A DNA stretch of 57,473 nucleotides. Origin: M55B129 sp964506505 (GTDB lineage: Bacteria; Bacillota; Dethiobacteria; DTU022). Shown here piece by piece: positions 27,603 to 36,057 of this stretch (the first letter of the stretch is position 1; each line of letters opens with the position of its first letter). A program made the position numbers and the translations under genes. The notes under the pieces were generated by a model. That model saw only the letters and a program-made list of their open reading frames with translations, searched no databases and was not told where the DNA came from. The stretch covers positions 1-57,473 of the forward strand of contig CAZDKY010000036.1 in assembly GCA_964506505.1 (NCBI GenBank). The letters are read 5' to 3'.

Positions 27603-29689
27603 TCATCACCCGGCTCAAAATGAACCCGTCTTTCCTTCAGCTCCTCAGCAATCTGCTCGTCAAAATGTTCTTCGGTCATCAAACGACCCGACACACGACG
27701 GATTCGCCTTACACTGGCACTGCCGCAGTACGGACAGCTGTTGTCGAATACCCCCCGATGGGAACATTCCATGCACTCGTCCAGCGGAAAATTAATTCCC
27801 CCCAGACCAATATCGGCAGACGCCATCCGGCGGATAATCTGATCAACCAGTTCAATTTTATCACCGGGAGGGCCGGGTAGTTCTATATAACTGATATGCC
27901 CGGCATTGCAAAAATGATGGAAGGATCCTTCCACTGTTATTTTATCAGTCATCGTTAGGGCATAATAAGACGGGATATGAAATGAATCGGAATAGTAACT
28001 GCGAGTTGTCACACCCGGCACGGCTCCGTAACGTTCTCGATCCATGGCTGCAAATTTGCCGACCAGGCCCGGAGAAGATGCAGCAAGCAGGGCCATGTTG
28101 AGATCGTATTCATCGGCATAACTGTCAATTCTCCGCCTCATATGGTCAACGATCCTCCGGGCCAGTTCCAGAGCAGAGAGATCTTCACCATGGTGCCTTC
28201 CACACATCAGCTGTACTGCTTCCGCTAAACCGACAAATCCAACAGCAAGAGTACCCTGTTTAATCACTTCTCCAATACTGTCCACGCTGCTGAGATTTTC
28301 CGATTCCAGGTACAACTTCTGCCCCATAATGAAAGGCAAATCACTGACCTTCAACCTGGCGAGAACAGCATATCGATGTAATAACTGCTTAGCAGCAATG
28401 CGGATCAATCGATCCAGCTGAACAAAAAAGATATCTTCTCGCCCCCGGCATTCAAAGGCAATGCGTGGCAGATTCATGACTACCGAAGCAATGTTGCCAC
28501 GACCGGCAGCTATTGCCGGACCATGACGATTCTCGGCAATTCTGGTTCCACAACCCATATAGGAAACTTCGTTTCCATACGATTTATTAAAGGAACTGTC
28601 CATAAAGCTATAACTGGGGTTCATTCGGTCTGCCGTTACCTGTAAAGCCATTCTATAAAGATCATAGTTTGGATCTTCCGGAGCAAAATTTACCCCTTTC
28701 CTAATACTGAAGATAAGATCAGGCCGGAGCGGGGTTGCCCCCCGGCCCAACCCTTTCAGAAATGCTTCCAATAATGCCCTGCTAATCATCCTGCCTTCTT
28801 CGCTCGTGTCAACACCTATATTTATCGAACTGAAGGGTATTCCAACACCTACCCGGCTGTGAACACTGTTCAGCAAAGTTATCAAACCCTCCATGGCTTG
28901 ATAAACCTCTTCATAATCCGGTTTATATTCCAGGTGCCTGATCATTTCACCCATGCTGCGATCGAAATAAGGAAAACTCTGTACTCCGAACATATCGTTC
29001 TGGCTATTTTGGAGGATAATGGCCGCCTGGGCAACAGCCGAGGAAAACCTTTTTGGCGGGCGAATATAACCGTTCCCTGCATCAAACCCCTGCCGGAGCA
29101 GATTAATAAGATTTATCTGCAGACTGTTTAACGTCTTACTGTAATAATCAAGGTGATCAATGTGCAGTGATCCTTCTTCATGTGCCCTGGAGAACTCTTC
29201 AGGAAGCAGATTGCTCAGGTAATATTGCTTGCTGGCTGCCGTGGCAATCTGAATCATTTTTGCTGATGGAGAACTGTTAGAACCACCTTTTTCGCGGTTT
29301 TCTTCTATCAAAATTTCCTTTACCACATCCATCAGTTCTGATTTGCCCTCGCGGATACGGGTTCGGCGATCCCTGTAAAGAATATATACTTTGGCAGTAC
29401 GGGCATGCCCGTTTTCAATAAGAGCCACTTCTACTGCGTCCTGTACTTCTTCCACAGTGGGAATAACTGAGGCCGGTATTTTATCCCGCACACTTTCAAT
29501 AACCTGCCTGGTTAAGTTTTCTGCAATAGTGCGGTTGCTGCCGCCTACAGCCTGAGCTGCTTTAAAAATTGCTTCAGTAATTTTTTCAGGATCAAAGGGA
29601 ACTACCCGCCCGTCTCGCTTGCGAATCTCGCGATAGATATTTTCTACCGATAGTTTTTGTTCAGTTTTTACAGGGTATTCTTCCTTCAA
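27596..29689 (-). CDS. nrdD: Anaerobic (class III) ribonucleoside-triphosphate reductase
   Basis: Glycyl-radical enzyme that makes deoxyribonucleotides without oxygen. At 697 aa it has an N-terminal ATP-cone (about 16-105: RKRDGRVVPFDPEKI) and a large barrel with the active-site Cys in SYMGCGTRIAENRHG. The C-terminal zinc ribbon has CMEC and CPYC pairs. The glycyl-radical loop reads RRVSGRLM, whereas the family norm is RRVCGYL or RRITGYL, so the Tyr after the Gly is Arg. Start is TTG with GAGGAGG 7 nt upstream. No activase gene nrdG is within reach in this window. It has its own promoter about 150 nt upstream. Presence indicates growth without oxygen. Confidence 0.94.
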   Translation of the reverse strand: MKEEYPVKTEQKLSVENIYREIRKRDGRVVPFDPEKITEAIFKAAQAVGGSNRTIAENLTRQVIESVRDKIPASVIPTVEEVQDAVEVALIENGHARTAKVYILYRDRRTRIREGKSELMDVVKEILIEENREKGGSNSSPSAKMIQIATAASKQYYLSNLLPEEFSRAHEEGSLHIDHLDYYSKTLNSLQINLINLLRQGFDAGNGYIRPPKRFSSAVAQAAIILQNSQNDMFGVQSFPYFDRSMGEMIRHLEYKPDYEEVYQAMEGLITLLNSVHSRVGVGIPFSSINIGVDTSEEGRMISRALLEAFLKGLGRGATPLRPDLIFSIRKGVNFAPEDPNYDLYRMALQVTADRMNPSYSFMDSSFNKSYGNEVSYMGCGTRIAENRHGPAIAAGRGNIASVVMNLPRIAFECRGREDIFFVQLDRLIRIAAKQLLHRYAVLARLKVSDLPFIMGQKLYLESENLSSVDSIGEVIKQGTLAVGFVGLAEAVQLMCGRHHGEDLSALELARRIVDHMRRRIDSYADEYDLNMALLAASSPGLVGKFAAMDRERYGAVPGVTTRSYYSDSFHIPSYYALTMTDKITVEGSFHHFCNAGHISYIELPGPPGDKIELVDQIIRRMASADIGLGGINFPLDECMECSHRGVFDNSCPYCGSASVRRIRRVSGRLMTEEHFDEQIAEELKERRVHFEPGDEC

Positions 29690-29705
29690 CTATAGTCCTC
29701 CTCAA

Positions 29706-29800
29706 GGATCGACAATCCTGTGTCAGGACGCTTAGATAAAATTTTTGTACATCATCTCAGCCGGGCGCCTGCACCCCCGTTTTCCCAGGGAAAGATTATT
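29706..29800 (-). promoter_or_regulatory. Structured nrdD leader of unknown function
   Basis: The untranslated leader carries a GGGGGTGC...CTGAGATG stretch (about 29752-29778) reminiscent of the 5' half of a TPP box. It is followed by CCTGA, then a small GGAT-TGTCG-ATCC hairpin at 29706-29718 just before the ribosome-binding site. The conserved 3' half of the TPP aptamer is missing and the P2 partner strand is absent, so I do not call a TPP riboswitch. It could affect translation of nrdD, since the hairpin is near the SD. Confidence 0.25.
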
Positions 29801-29838
29801 CGGTAAGGAACATTTCCTTAATACGATGCATCTTTAAT

Positions 29839-29867
29839 ATTATAGAGCACAATATTCTGCTCGTAAA
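29839..29867 (-). promoter_or_regulatory. Sigma-A promoter of nrdD
   Basis: On the minus strand TTTACG and a perfect TATAAT are separated by exactly 17 nt, pointing to nrdD with a predicted start near 29832. AT-rich palindromic stretches overlap it, but no clean pair of NrdR boxes could be read. Confidence 0.65.
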
Positions 29868-29936
29868 GAATCGTACCGGGCCCATTCCTTTGTTAATCAC
29901 AAAAACCAAATTAATGTTGAAGATATAAAAGTCTTA

Positions 29937-30740
29937 TCAGCGAAGGACAATCTTCTCGACTTTGAATTCAATGTTCATCTCTTCATCACTGCTCTCAATG
30001 ATATCCCAGCCTGTAATAATCTGCAGATCGCCAAAATCAGCAATTTGCCAGCGCATCTTTACTCCATGATCAGCTTCAACAGCCGGAGGTTCTACTGTTA
30101 CTTCAAAAGTGTAAACCTGGGCCGATCTGCCTCCTATTTCCTGCTGCTCGCTTTGCACCCTGCTTACGTCAACACCCGGCTGGGTGCTATAATCCACAAT
30201 AAGCTCCCGTGCATTCCAGTCTCGAGCAATCTGGAAAGGCATCAGGATATTGGCCATCATGGGCTCAACAAATATAGAAGCCATTTCAGCAGGGATCTCT
30301 TCACCCCCGGCCTGGATCTTTATCAATTCGCCGGTGGGATCTATCCACACGGTAAATTTTTCTTCGCCAAAATCTACACTGAATCGATCGGCCTCAGTCC
30401 CCTCTATGGTTTCACTATCTTCATAAAGGTAATGAATCGTAGCGACCACTTCACCGTCCTGGATAATACTATGCTGGATTTCTTCGAATTTGGCGATCAT
30501 TTCCTGTAAATTAGCAGGCGCTTCCCATTCATCAAGAGCAAGGATTTCTTCTCCTTCCCCATTCTCACTGTCTTCCTCGCCCTGATTATCTTCCACCAGG
30601 GCATCTTCGTCCTCTCCAGCAATATCCCCGGCCTGATCTTCACCCGTTTCATCAGCTACCCCTGAATCGCCGCAGCCAGTAACTGCCAACAACAACAGGC
30701 ACAGCAGAAATACCACACCTCTGCAAAAGAAAAGTTTCAT
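29937..30740 (-). CDS. Putative lipoprotein with acidic linker
   Basis: Secreted lipoprotein of unknown function. The 267-aa precursor has a 22-residue signal peptide and lipobox LAVTGC with Cys23. An acidic, low-complexity linker rich in Glu, Asp and Gly (about 24-70) follows, then a beta-rich domain (about 75-267). That domain, with repeated hydrophobic strands and FTVWIDPTGELIKI, loosely resembles LolA/LppX-like or DUF4412-type carrier folds; this is only an impression. Start ATG 30740 has GGAAGGG at proper spacing. It lies behind the ftsZ terminator and before nrdD, and lspA and lgt are in the window. Nothing else points to its role. Confidence 0.8.
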   Translation of the reverse strand: MKLFFCRGVVFLLCLLLLAVTGCGDSGVADETGEDQAGDIAGEDEDALVEDNQGEEDSENGEGEEILALDEWEAPANLQEMIAKFEEIQHSIIQDGEVVATIHYLYEDSETIEGTEADRFSVDFGEEKFTVWIDPTGELIKIQAGGEEIPAEMASIFVEPMMANILMPFQIARDWNARELIVDYSTQPGVDVSRVQSEQQEIGGRSAQVYTFEVTVEPPAVEADHGVKMRWQIADFGDLQIITGWDIIESSDEEMNIEFKVEKIVLR

Positions 30741-30775
30741 GATTATCATCCCTTCCTTAAATTTAATGTTTCGTT

Positions 30776-30814
30776 AAAACCCGGCACACAGATATAATCT
30801 ATATGCCGGGTTTT
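30776..30814 (-). terminator. Intrinsic terminator after ftsZ
   Basis: An 11-bp perfect stem (AAAACCCGGCA paired with TGCCGGGTTTT) surrounds a 17-nt loop, and the 3' arm ends in T residues on the minus strand. It lies 31 nt past the ftsZ stop and closes the division/cell-wall cluster. The stem is symmetric enough to work in either direction. Confidence 0.85.
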
Positions 30815-30844
30815 AACCAATACCGGATCAACGAAGGATTTGAA

Positions 30845-31918
30845 TCACTCGTTAACTATTTTTCCTTTCTGCTGCCAGCGAGACCAGGTTGGCGAATCGA
30901 TGTTTTCGCCGCGTGAGTATGCACTTCCGCCAACAGCAGCCAGTTTTGGCTTAAAACCTTCCCGGACTTCATAAAAACCGGTGGCAATAACCGTGACTCG
31001 GACCTGATCCTGATAATTTTCATCGATAACCGCTCCAAAGATTATATTCGCTTCGGGATCAGCATATTCCGATATTATTTCAGCCGCTTCATTCACTTCA
31101 TAGAGGCCCAGATCCGAACCGCCGGTTACATTAATCAAGATGCCCCTGGCTCCTTCAATTGACGTTTCCAGGAGAGGACTGTTGGTTGCTGCTTTGGCTG
31201 CCTCGACAGTTCTATTTTCTCCGCTTCCCTGTCCCACACCCATCAGGGCAGGTCCTGTTTCAGCCATGATCGTGCGTACATCGGCAAAATCAAGGTTAAT
31301 CAAACCGGGAACGGCGATCAGATCGGAAATACCCTGGACTCCCTGTCTGAGTACATCGTCGGCGACCCGAAAGGCTTCCAGAATAGGCGTCTTTTTCTCA
31401 ACTACCTGCAGCAGACGGTCGTTAGGTATGGTAATCAGAGTGTCCACTTTTTCTTTTAAAGCGGAAATCCCTTCATCGGCCTGCTGCTTACGTTTTCTAC
31501 CTTCAAAGGAGAACGGCCTGGTTACCACTCCCACAGTCAATGCTCCCAGTTTTTGAGCTATTTCTGCAATGACCGGCGCGGCTCCTGTTCCTGTTCCGCC
31601 ACCCATGCCGGCGGTGATAAAAACCATATCCGAACCCTTGAGCATGCTCTCGATGGCATTACGACTTTCTTCTGCCGCTTTCTGTCCAATTTCCGGATTG
31701 GCTCCTGCCCCCAATCCCTTGGTAAGCTGCTCGCCAATCTGCAGTTTCAGGGAAGCGTTGGCCAGGTAGAGAGCCTGGGCATCCGTATTGACAGCACAGA
31801 AATCTACTCCCTGTAATCCTGCGGCAATCATCCGATTTACGGCATTGCTGCCGCCACCACCAATACCGACTACTTTTATCGAAGCATATTGTTCCATCTC
31901 ATTATCAAACTCAATCAT
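30845..31918 (-). CDS. ftsZ: Cell division GTPase FtsZ
   Basis: Tubulin-like GTPase that forms the division ring. The 357-aa protein has the nucleotide-binding GIGGGGSNAVNRM (about 18-30), the tubulin signature GGGTGTG (about 108-114), RPFSFEGRKR and the catalytic T7 loop NLDFADV. The core ends near ATGFYEV. Only about 43 residues follow, so the linker is very short, ending with SPTWSRWQQKG in the position of the C-terminal peptide. The ATG at 31918 has GGAGGTG. It is the last gene of the cluster, after ftsA, and is followed by a terminator. The spoIIGA-sigE-sigG genes that often follow ftsZ in spore formers are absent. Confidence 0.98.
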   Translation of the reverse strand: MIEFDNEMEQYASIKVVGIGGGGSNAVNRMIAAGLQGVDFCAVNTDAQALYLANASLKLQIGEQLTKGLGAGANPEIGQKAAEESRNAIESMLKGSDMVFITAGMGGGTGTGAAPVIAEIAQKLGALTVGVVTRPFSFEGRKRKQQADEGISALKEKVDTLITIPNDRLLQVVEKKTPILEAFRVADDVLRQGVQGISDLIAVPGLINLDFADVRTIMAETGPALMGVGQGSGENRTVEAAKAATNSPLLETSIEGARGILINVTGGSDLGLYEVNEAAEIISEYADPEANIIFGAVIDENYQDQVRVTVIATGFYEVREGFKPKLAAVGGSAYSRGENIDSPTWSRWQQKGKIVNE

Positions 31919-31949
31919 GAAAAGCACCTCCTGAAAGTAGTATGCTCTT

Positions 31950-33182
31950 TTAATCAATTATGTCAGTTAACCATTCTTTTAAACGCTGCCACAATCCCGG
32001 GCCACGTTTTTTAACCGACCTGGTTCGTTCCTGAACAAATAACCGCGGCTGATAACGCTGCACGTAATACAGCAACCCGGCTACTGTAGAATAGCTGGGA
32101 TTCTGCACCCCGGCTATTTCAAAATCAGCAAGCCTTATTTGATCGCTTTCAAATAAGCGGCGGCTTACTTCCGGGATTCCTTTCATCCCGGCCACACCAC
32201 CGCGCAGCACCGCACCGGCAGGTGGCAGATACTGCCACCCCATTTTGATCATTTCTTCCTTGATGATGTGAAAAATTTCCTGCACCCTCGGCTCAATAAA
32301 ACCGGCGACCTCTTTTTCTGAAACCAATCTGAGCTCTTTGCTGCCTACAGTTTTAATTTCAATCTTCGGCTCGGTGTCAGCCAGAGAAAGCATGGCCAAA
32401 CCGTGTTCCTTTTTCAATTCTTCTGCAGCATAATAGTTAATCCGCAACCCGGCAGCCAGATCTGTGGTAACATGATCTCCACCGATCGGCACCACCGACA
32501 TCTTCTGCAATTTGCCATGCTGGAAAAGAGCAATTTCAGTTGTTCCACCGCCAATATCAATGAGGAACACTCCCAGTTCACGTTCATCGGGAGACAGAGA
32601 TACCTCCGAATTGGCCATTGCCTGCAGAACCAGGCCGTCAACAGTGATACCTGCCCGGTTGATACAGCGTAAGAGATTATGAAGAGAAGTGATCCGGCTG
32701 GTAACGACAAGGGCATCGATTTCCAACCTCACTCCCAACATACCGAGCGGATCCCTGATCCCGTCAAAACCGTCAACGATATATTCCCTGGGAATAATAT
32801 CCACTATCTCCCTGTCCATTGGCAGGGCAACTACTTTCGCCGCCTGAATCACTCTTTCAACATCCTCTTCGCAAATTTCTCGATCCTCGGCTGTAACAGC
32901 AACCACTCCGCGATTGTTGATAAGCTCGACGTTAAGCCCTTTCAGGGCGACATAAGCAGAATCAATCTTTATCCCCGACATCCTCTCTGCTTCTTCCAGC
33001 GCACTGACAATCGATTCAATTGTTTTTTCCAGATCAACAATAACACCTTTGCGTACACCATCGGAAGGGCTCAGACCTAAACCGATAATGTTCACAGTTC
33101 CGTCAGGACGGGATTCACCTAGCCCGACCCGAACCTCAGCTGTGCCAACATCGATACCAGCAATATAGTTTTTTCTGTTCAT
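31950..33182 (-). CDS. ftsA: Cell division protein FtsA
   Basis: Actin-like ATPase that tethers FtsZ to the membrane. The 410-aa protein has phosphate-1 motif YIAGIDVGTAEVRVG, the 1C subdomain typical of FtsA (about 85-165), phosphate-2 LIDIGGGTTEIALF, the adenosine motif near PPAGAVLRGGVA, and an amphipathic basic C-terminal helix (RLKEWLTDIID) for membrane binding. The ATG has GGGGG upstream. It precedes ftsZ by 31 nt. With no sepF in the window, FtsA is the only Z-ring anchor visible. Confidence 0.97.
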   Translation of the reverse strand: MNRKNYIAGIDVGTAEVRVGLGESRPDGTVNIIGLGLSPSDGVRKGVIVDLEKTIESIVSALEEAERMSGIKIDSAYVALKGLNVELINNRGVVAVTAEDREICEEDVERVIQAAKVVALPMDREIVDIIPREYIVDGFDGIRDPLGMLGVRLEIDALVVTSRITSLHNLLRCINRAGITVDGLVLQAMANSEVSLSPDERELGVFLIDIGGGTTEIALFQHGKLQKMSVVPIGGDHVTTDLAAGLRINYYAAEELKKEHGLAMLSLADTEPKIEIKTVGSKELRLVSEKEVAGFIEPRVQEIFHIIKEEMIKMGWQYLPPAGAVLRGGVAGMKGIPEVSRRLFESDQIRLADFEIAGVQNPSYSTVAGLLYYVQRYQPRLFVQERTRSVKKRGPGLWQRLKEWLTDIID

Positions 33183-33271
33183 TCTTTTACCCCCTTACCC
33201 TTCCCAACGTGGTGTAACTTCTGACTTTATTAGACAATTCTACACATTTTAATTCTTTCCTTTTTGTGTTA

Positions 33272-34066
33272 TCAATTATTCACCTCCTCTTCCTCCATTA
33301 GCAAGGCATTGCCTGATACTACCAGTCTGCTTCCTGTGCGAACATCCAACCGTGTTTCAGCTCCTGCTTCAATATAAGGAAGGGTCTCCCGGATTAGCAG
33401 TAATTTTTCTTCCATTCCCCTGCCGTCGCCAAGCCAGATCTCCATCCCTGTCTCTGTCTGGAGGATCATATTGTAGCTGTCGTAAAGATCTATCTGTTCA
33501 ATCATAATTTTCTCTTCTCCGTTCCAGACCGCAAAAAAATTAATCAGCACTTCCCGCCTTTCCCGACAGCGTAGAGGAATCCCCGGGACAACCATTTCGC
33601 CGTTAATCCCGGCAATTAGAGGATATCTTTCTGCCGGTTCGGCACGGCAGGCAAAACAGACCGCATTCCGATCCATTTCCCAATAACCATCTGCGGTCAT
33701 CACGAAAGCAACAGGTGTCCGCTCAGCAACGGTTATTTCCACTTTATCCGGTAAAATTCGCTCGAATTCGACACTATCAACCTGCGGACAGGCTGCTCTG
33801 ATTTTGCCTGCAACCTTCTGCGAGGAAAGTAGAAAAATACTGTCATTTATTTCAATTCCGGCAGCAGTGATAATTTCACTTTCTGTCAGATCTTGTGCTC
33901 CATTAACACTAACCTCTTTGATACGGAAAAAAGATTCTCCGTATCGGAGTAAAATGAGGAGCAGGAAAACCAGGGCCAGGCGAGATAAGAAACGCAGCGC
34001 TTTTTTCCAACCGGGGCATTTTTCTTTTTTACCGACCAGTTTTAGGCGTTCGCTCTTTCGAACCAC
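33272..34066 (-). CDS. ftsQ: Cell division protein FtsQ/DivIB
   Basis: Bitopic division protein that works with FtsL and FtsB. The 264-aa protein has a basic cytoplasmic N terminus, one membrane helix at about 26-43 (FLSRLALVFLLLILLRYG), a POTRA domain (about 46-115: IKEVSVNGAQDLTESEI to LPDKVEITVAERTPVAFV) and the beta domain. Start is GTG with GAGGAG 9 nt upstream and only 3 nt after the murB stop. The order murB-ftsQ-ftsA-ftsZ matches many Clostridia. Confidence 0.92.
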   Translation of the reverse strand: MVRKSERLKLVGKKEKCPGWKKALRFLSRLALVFLLLILLRYGESFFRIKEVSVNGAQDLTESEIITAAGIEINDSIFLLSSQKVAGKIRAACPQVDSVEFERILPDKVEITVAERTPVAFVMTADGYWEMDRNAVCFACRAEPAERYPLIAGINGEMVVPGIPLRCRERREVLINFFAVWNGEEKIMIEQIDLYDSYNMILQTETGMEIWLGDGRGMEEKLLLIRETLPYIEAGAETRLDVRTGSRLVVSGNALLMEEEEVNN

Positions 34067-34069
34067 GAT

Positions 34070-34969
34070 TCAGTTCTCCTCTCCGACTATTTTTACTTCC
34101 GGCTGTAATTCAAGGGCATACTTTTCTTCTACCACCTGCTGCACTTTCTCCATAAGGGTCATGATATCGGCAGCGGTTGCTCCTCCGGTATTAACTATGA
34201 AATTGGCATGTTTTTTCGAGACCTCGGCCCCGCCAACTTTTATTCCCTTTAAGCCGGCCTGTTCAATTATTTTACCGGCCGGCACATCAGGAAAATTACG
34301 AAATACACTGCCAGCGCTGGGTTGTTCCGGGTGCCGTCTGCGCCGCTCCGCAATAAAACTCTCGATTAGACGGAGTGATTCATGAGGATTGCCTTCTTTA
34401 AGGAGTAAATCAATTTCAAATATAACTCCTTTCCCGGACAGGTTACTGCACCGGTAACCAAAAGAAAGTTCTTCTCTTGTTAGTTCTACTTTAGCACCAC
34501 TGTCAGAAACAAGGCGGACCGTTTGAATCTTTTCCCCTATGTAATTGCCAAATGCACCGGCATTCATGATTACTGCTCCGCCCAGGGTTCCCGGAATACC
34601 TGCAGCAAATTCCACCCCACTTAATCTTTTTTCTACAGTCTCCCTGGCCAGGGCAGTCATGGCCGTTCCCGCCCCCACTGTAACTCCATATTTTTCCTGT
34701 TTTATGTAAGAAAAGGCTGCTCCGATATGGACAACCAGCCCCCTGATCCCTCCATCCAGGACAAGCAGGTTTGTTCCATTGCCCATGACAAACAGAGGAA
34801 GCTCGAATTGCTTGCTCACCTTGATTACCTCAGCAAGCTCATTAAACGAGCGCGGAGCAATGTAATAATCAGCTGGACCGCCCACCTGCCAGGAGGTATG
34901 GGAAGCCAGCAATTCATTTAATCTAACCGCTGAACCAAATTTTTTTCTCAATTCCTCTTTTATCGTCAT
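34070..34969 (-). CDS. murB: UDP-N-acetylenolpyruvoylglucosamine reductase
   Basis: FAD enzyme that reduces UDP-GlcNAc-enolpyruvate to UDP-MurNAc. The 299-aa protein has the FAD-binding HTSWQVGGPADYY and AAGIPGTLGGAVIMNAGAFGNYIGE, a catalytic Ser in SAGSVFRNFP, and a final Glu region (PEVKIVGEE). The lack of the extra loop and the short YRCSN segment indicate type II MurB. The ATG at 34969 overlaps the murG stop (ATGA) with GGGAGG upstream. murC normally sits between murG and murB in this group, and here it is missing. Confidence 0.97.
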   Translation of the reverse strand: MTIKEELRKKFGSAVRLNELLASHTSWQVGGPADYYIAPRSFNELAEVIKVSKQFELPLFVMGNGTNLLVLDGGIRGLVVHIGAAFSYIKQEKYGVTVGAGTAMTALARETVEKRLSGVEFAAGIPGTLGGAVIMNAGAFGNYIGEKIQTVRLVSDSGAKVELTREELSFGYRCSNLSGKGVIFEIDLLLKEGNPHESLRLIESFIAERRRRHPEQPSAGSVFRNFPDVPAGKIIEQAGLKGIKVGGAEVSKKHANFIVNTGGATAADIMTLMEKVQQVVEEKYALELQPEVKIVGEEN

Positions 34970-36054
34970 GAAGCGACCTCCCGCAGACACTGATAAATCT
35001 TCTCTGCAGCATCTGTCAATCCTAATTCACGGCTTCGTTTACTCATCTCAGTCAATATTTCAGGATTAGTAACCATTATGTCAATTTCCTCTTTTAATTT
35101 TAAACAATCAAAGTCTTTTTCTTCTATTAACACCGCCGCACCAGCATCAGCCAGCACCCTGGCATTATAATACTGATGATTGTTAACCACATTTGGCGAA
35201 GGTATTAAGATCGCCGGCAACCCTATGGCCGTAATCTCAGCCAGAGTAGTGGCCCCGCTGCGAGTAACCGCCAGATCAGCCGCAGCAAGCGCCGCCGGCA
35301 TCTCATCCAGGTAGGGGAACAGCTTCACCCTTTCCGGCAACGAACCCAGTTCGCCCAGCACTTCACGGTGATAAATTTCGCCGGTAACGTAGACCAGGCT
35401 TATTTCTTCAGGCAGAAAGCCGGCTTTAAGATAAGCGATAACCTCCCGGTTAAGTTTCAATGCTCCCCTGCTTCCACCATAAACAAGCACCATCTTTGCG
35501 GACGGGTCGAGACCGAACTGCCGGCAGCCTTCTTCCCGACTGATGAAGCCAACTTCACTGGCCCGTGGATTGCCGGTCAGGACAATACGGCTTGAACCAG
35601 GTAACCTGCTCTCAGTTTCAGCATAAGAGATGCAGACCCTGCTTACATAACGGGCCAACCTCCGGTTAGTCAGACCGGGCAGGGCATTCTGTTCATGAAT
35701 TACAGTTGGATATTTTTTCATCAGTGCCGCCATTACCAGTGGTGCTGCCACATATCCCCCCGTACCCAGAACAACGTCCGGTCGGAACTGGTCAATAATT
35801 CGTCCTGATTCCCTCAGGCCCTTAAACAAATCTGCCATCACTGCTCCAATTTGTTTTAAACTGCGCTGAAAACCACGGGCATGAATGGTAACCATCTTGA
35901 AACCGGAAGAAGGAATGATTTTATTTTCCAATCCGGTTTTACTGCCGACAAATAATATTTTATTATCACTGTCTGCTTCCCGTGCATAACGGGCCAGCGC
36001 CAGCGCCGGATAGATATGACCTCCTGTTCCTCCTCCTCCAATCATGATTCTCAT
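34966..36054 (-). CDS. murG: Lipid II synthase MurG
   Basis: Transfers GlcNAc from UDP-GlcNAc to lipid I at the inner face of the membrane. At 362 aa it has the glycine loop GGGGTGGHIYPALALA (near 6-21), a second loop GTGGYVAAPLVMAA, HEQNALPG, and C-terminal UDP-GlcNAc sites (GGSRGALKLN, and TRSGATTLAEITAIGLPAILIPSP with NHQYYNA). The ATG at 36054 follows AGGAG. It is 3 nt from ftsW and overlaps murB, so the three are co-transcribed. Confidence 0.97.
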   Translation of the reverse strand: MRIMIGGGGTGGHIYPALALARYAREADSDNKILFVGSKTGLENKIIPSSGFKMVTIHARGFQRSLKQIGAVMADLFKGLRESGRIIDQFRPDVVLGTGGYVAAPLVMAALMKKYPTVIHEQNALPGLTNRRLARYVSRVCISYAETESRLPGSSRIVLTGNPRASEVGFISREEGCRQFGLDPSAKMVLVYGGSRGALKLNREVIAYLKAGFLPEEISLVYVTGEIYHREVLGELGSLPERVKLFPYLDEMPAALAAADLAVTRSGATTLAEITAIGLPAILIPSPNVVNNHQYYNARVLADAGAAVLIEEKDFDCLKLKEEIDIMVTNPEILTEMSKRSRELGLTDAAEKIYQCLREVAS

Positions 36055-36057
36055 CAA

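Noticed and set aside
29706..29800. Full TPP riboswitch before nrdD
   Set aside because: The conserved 3' half and the P2 partner strand are missing, and no thiamine gene follows.
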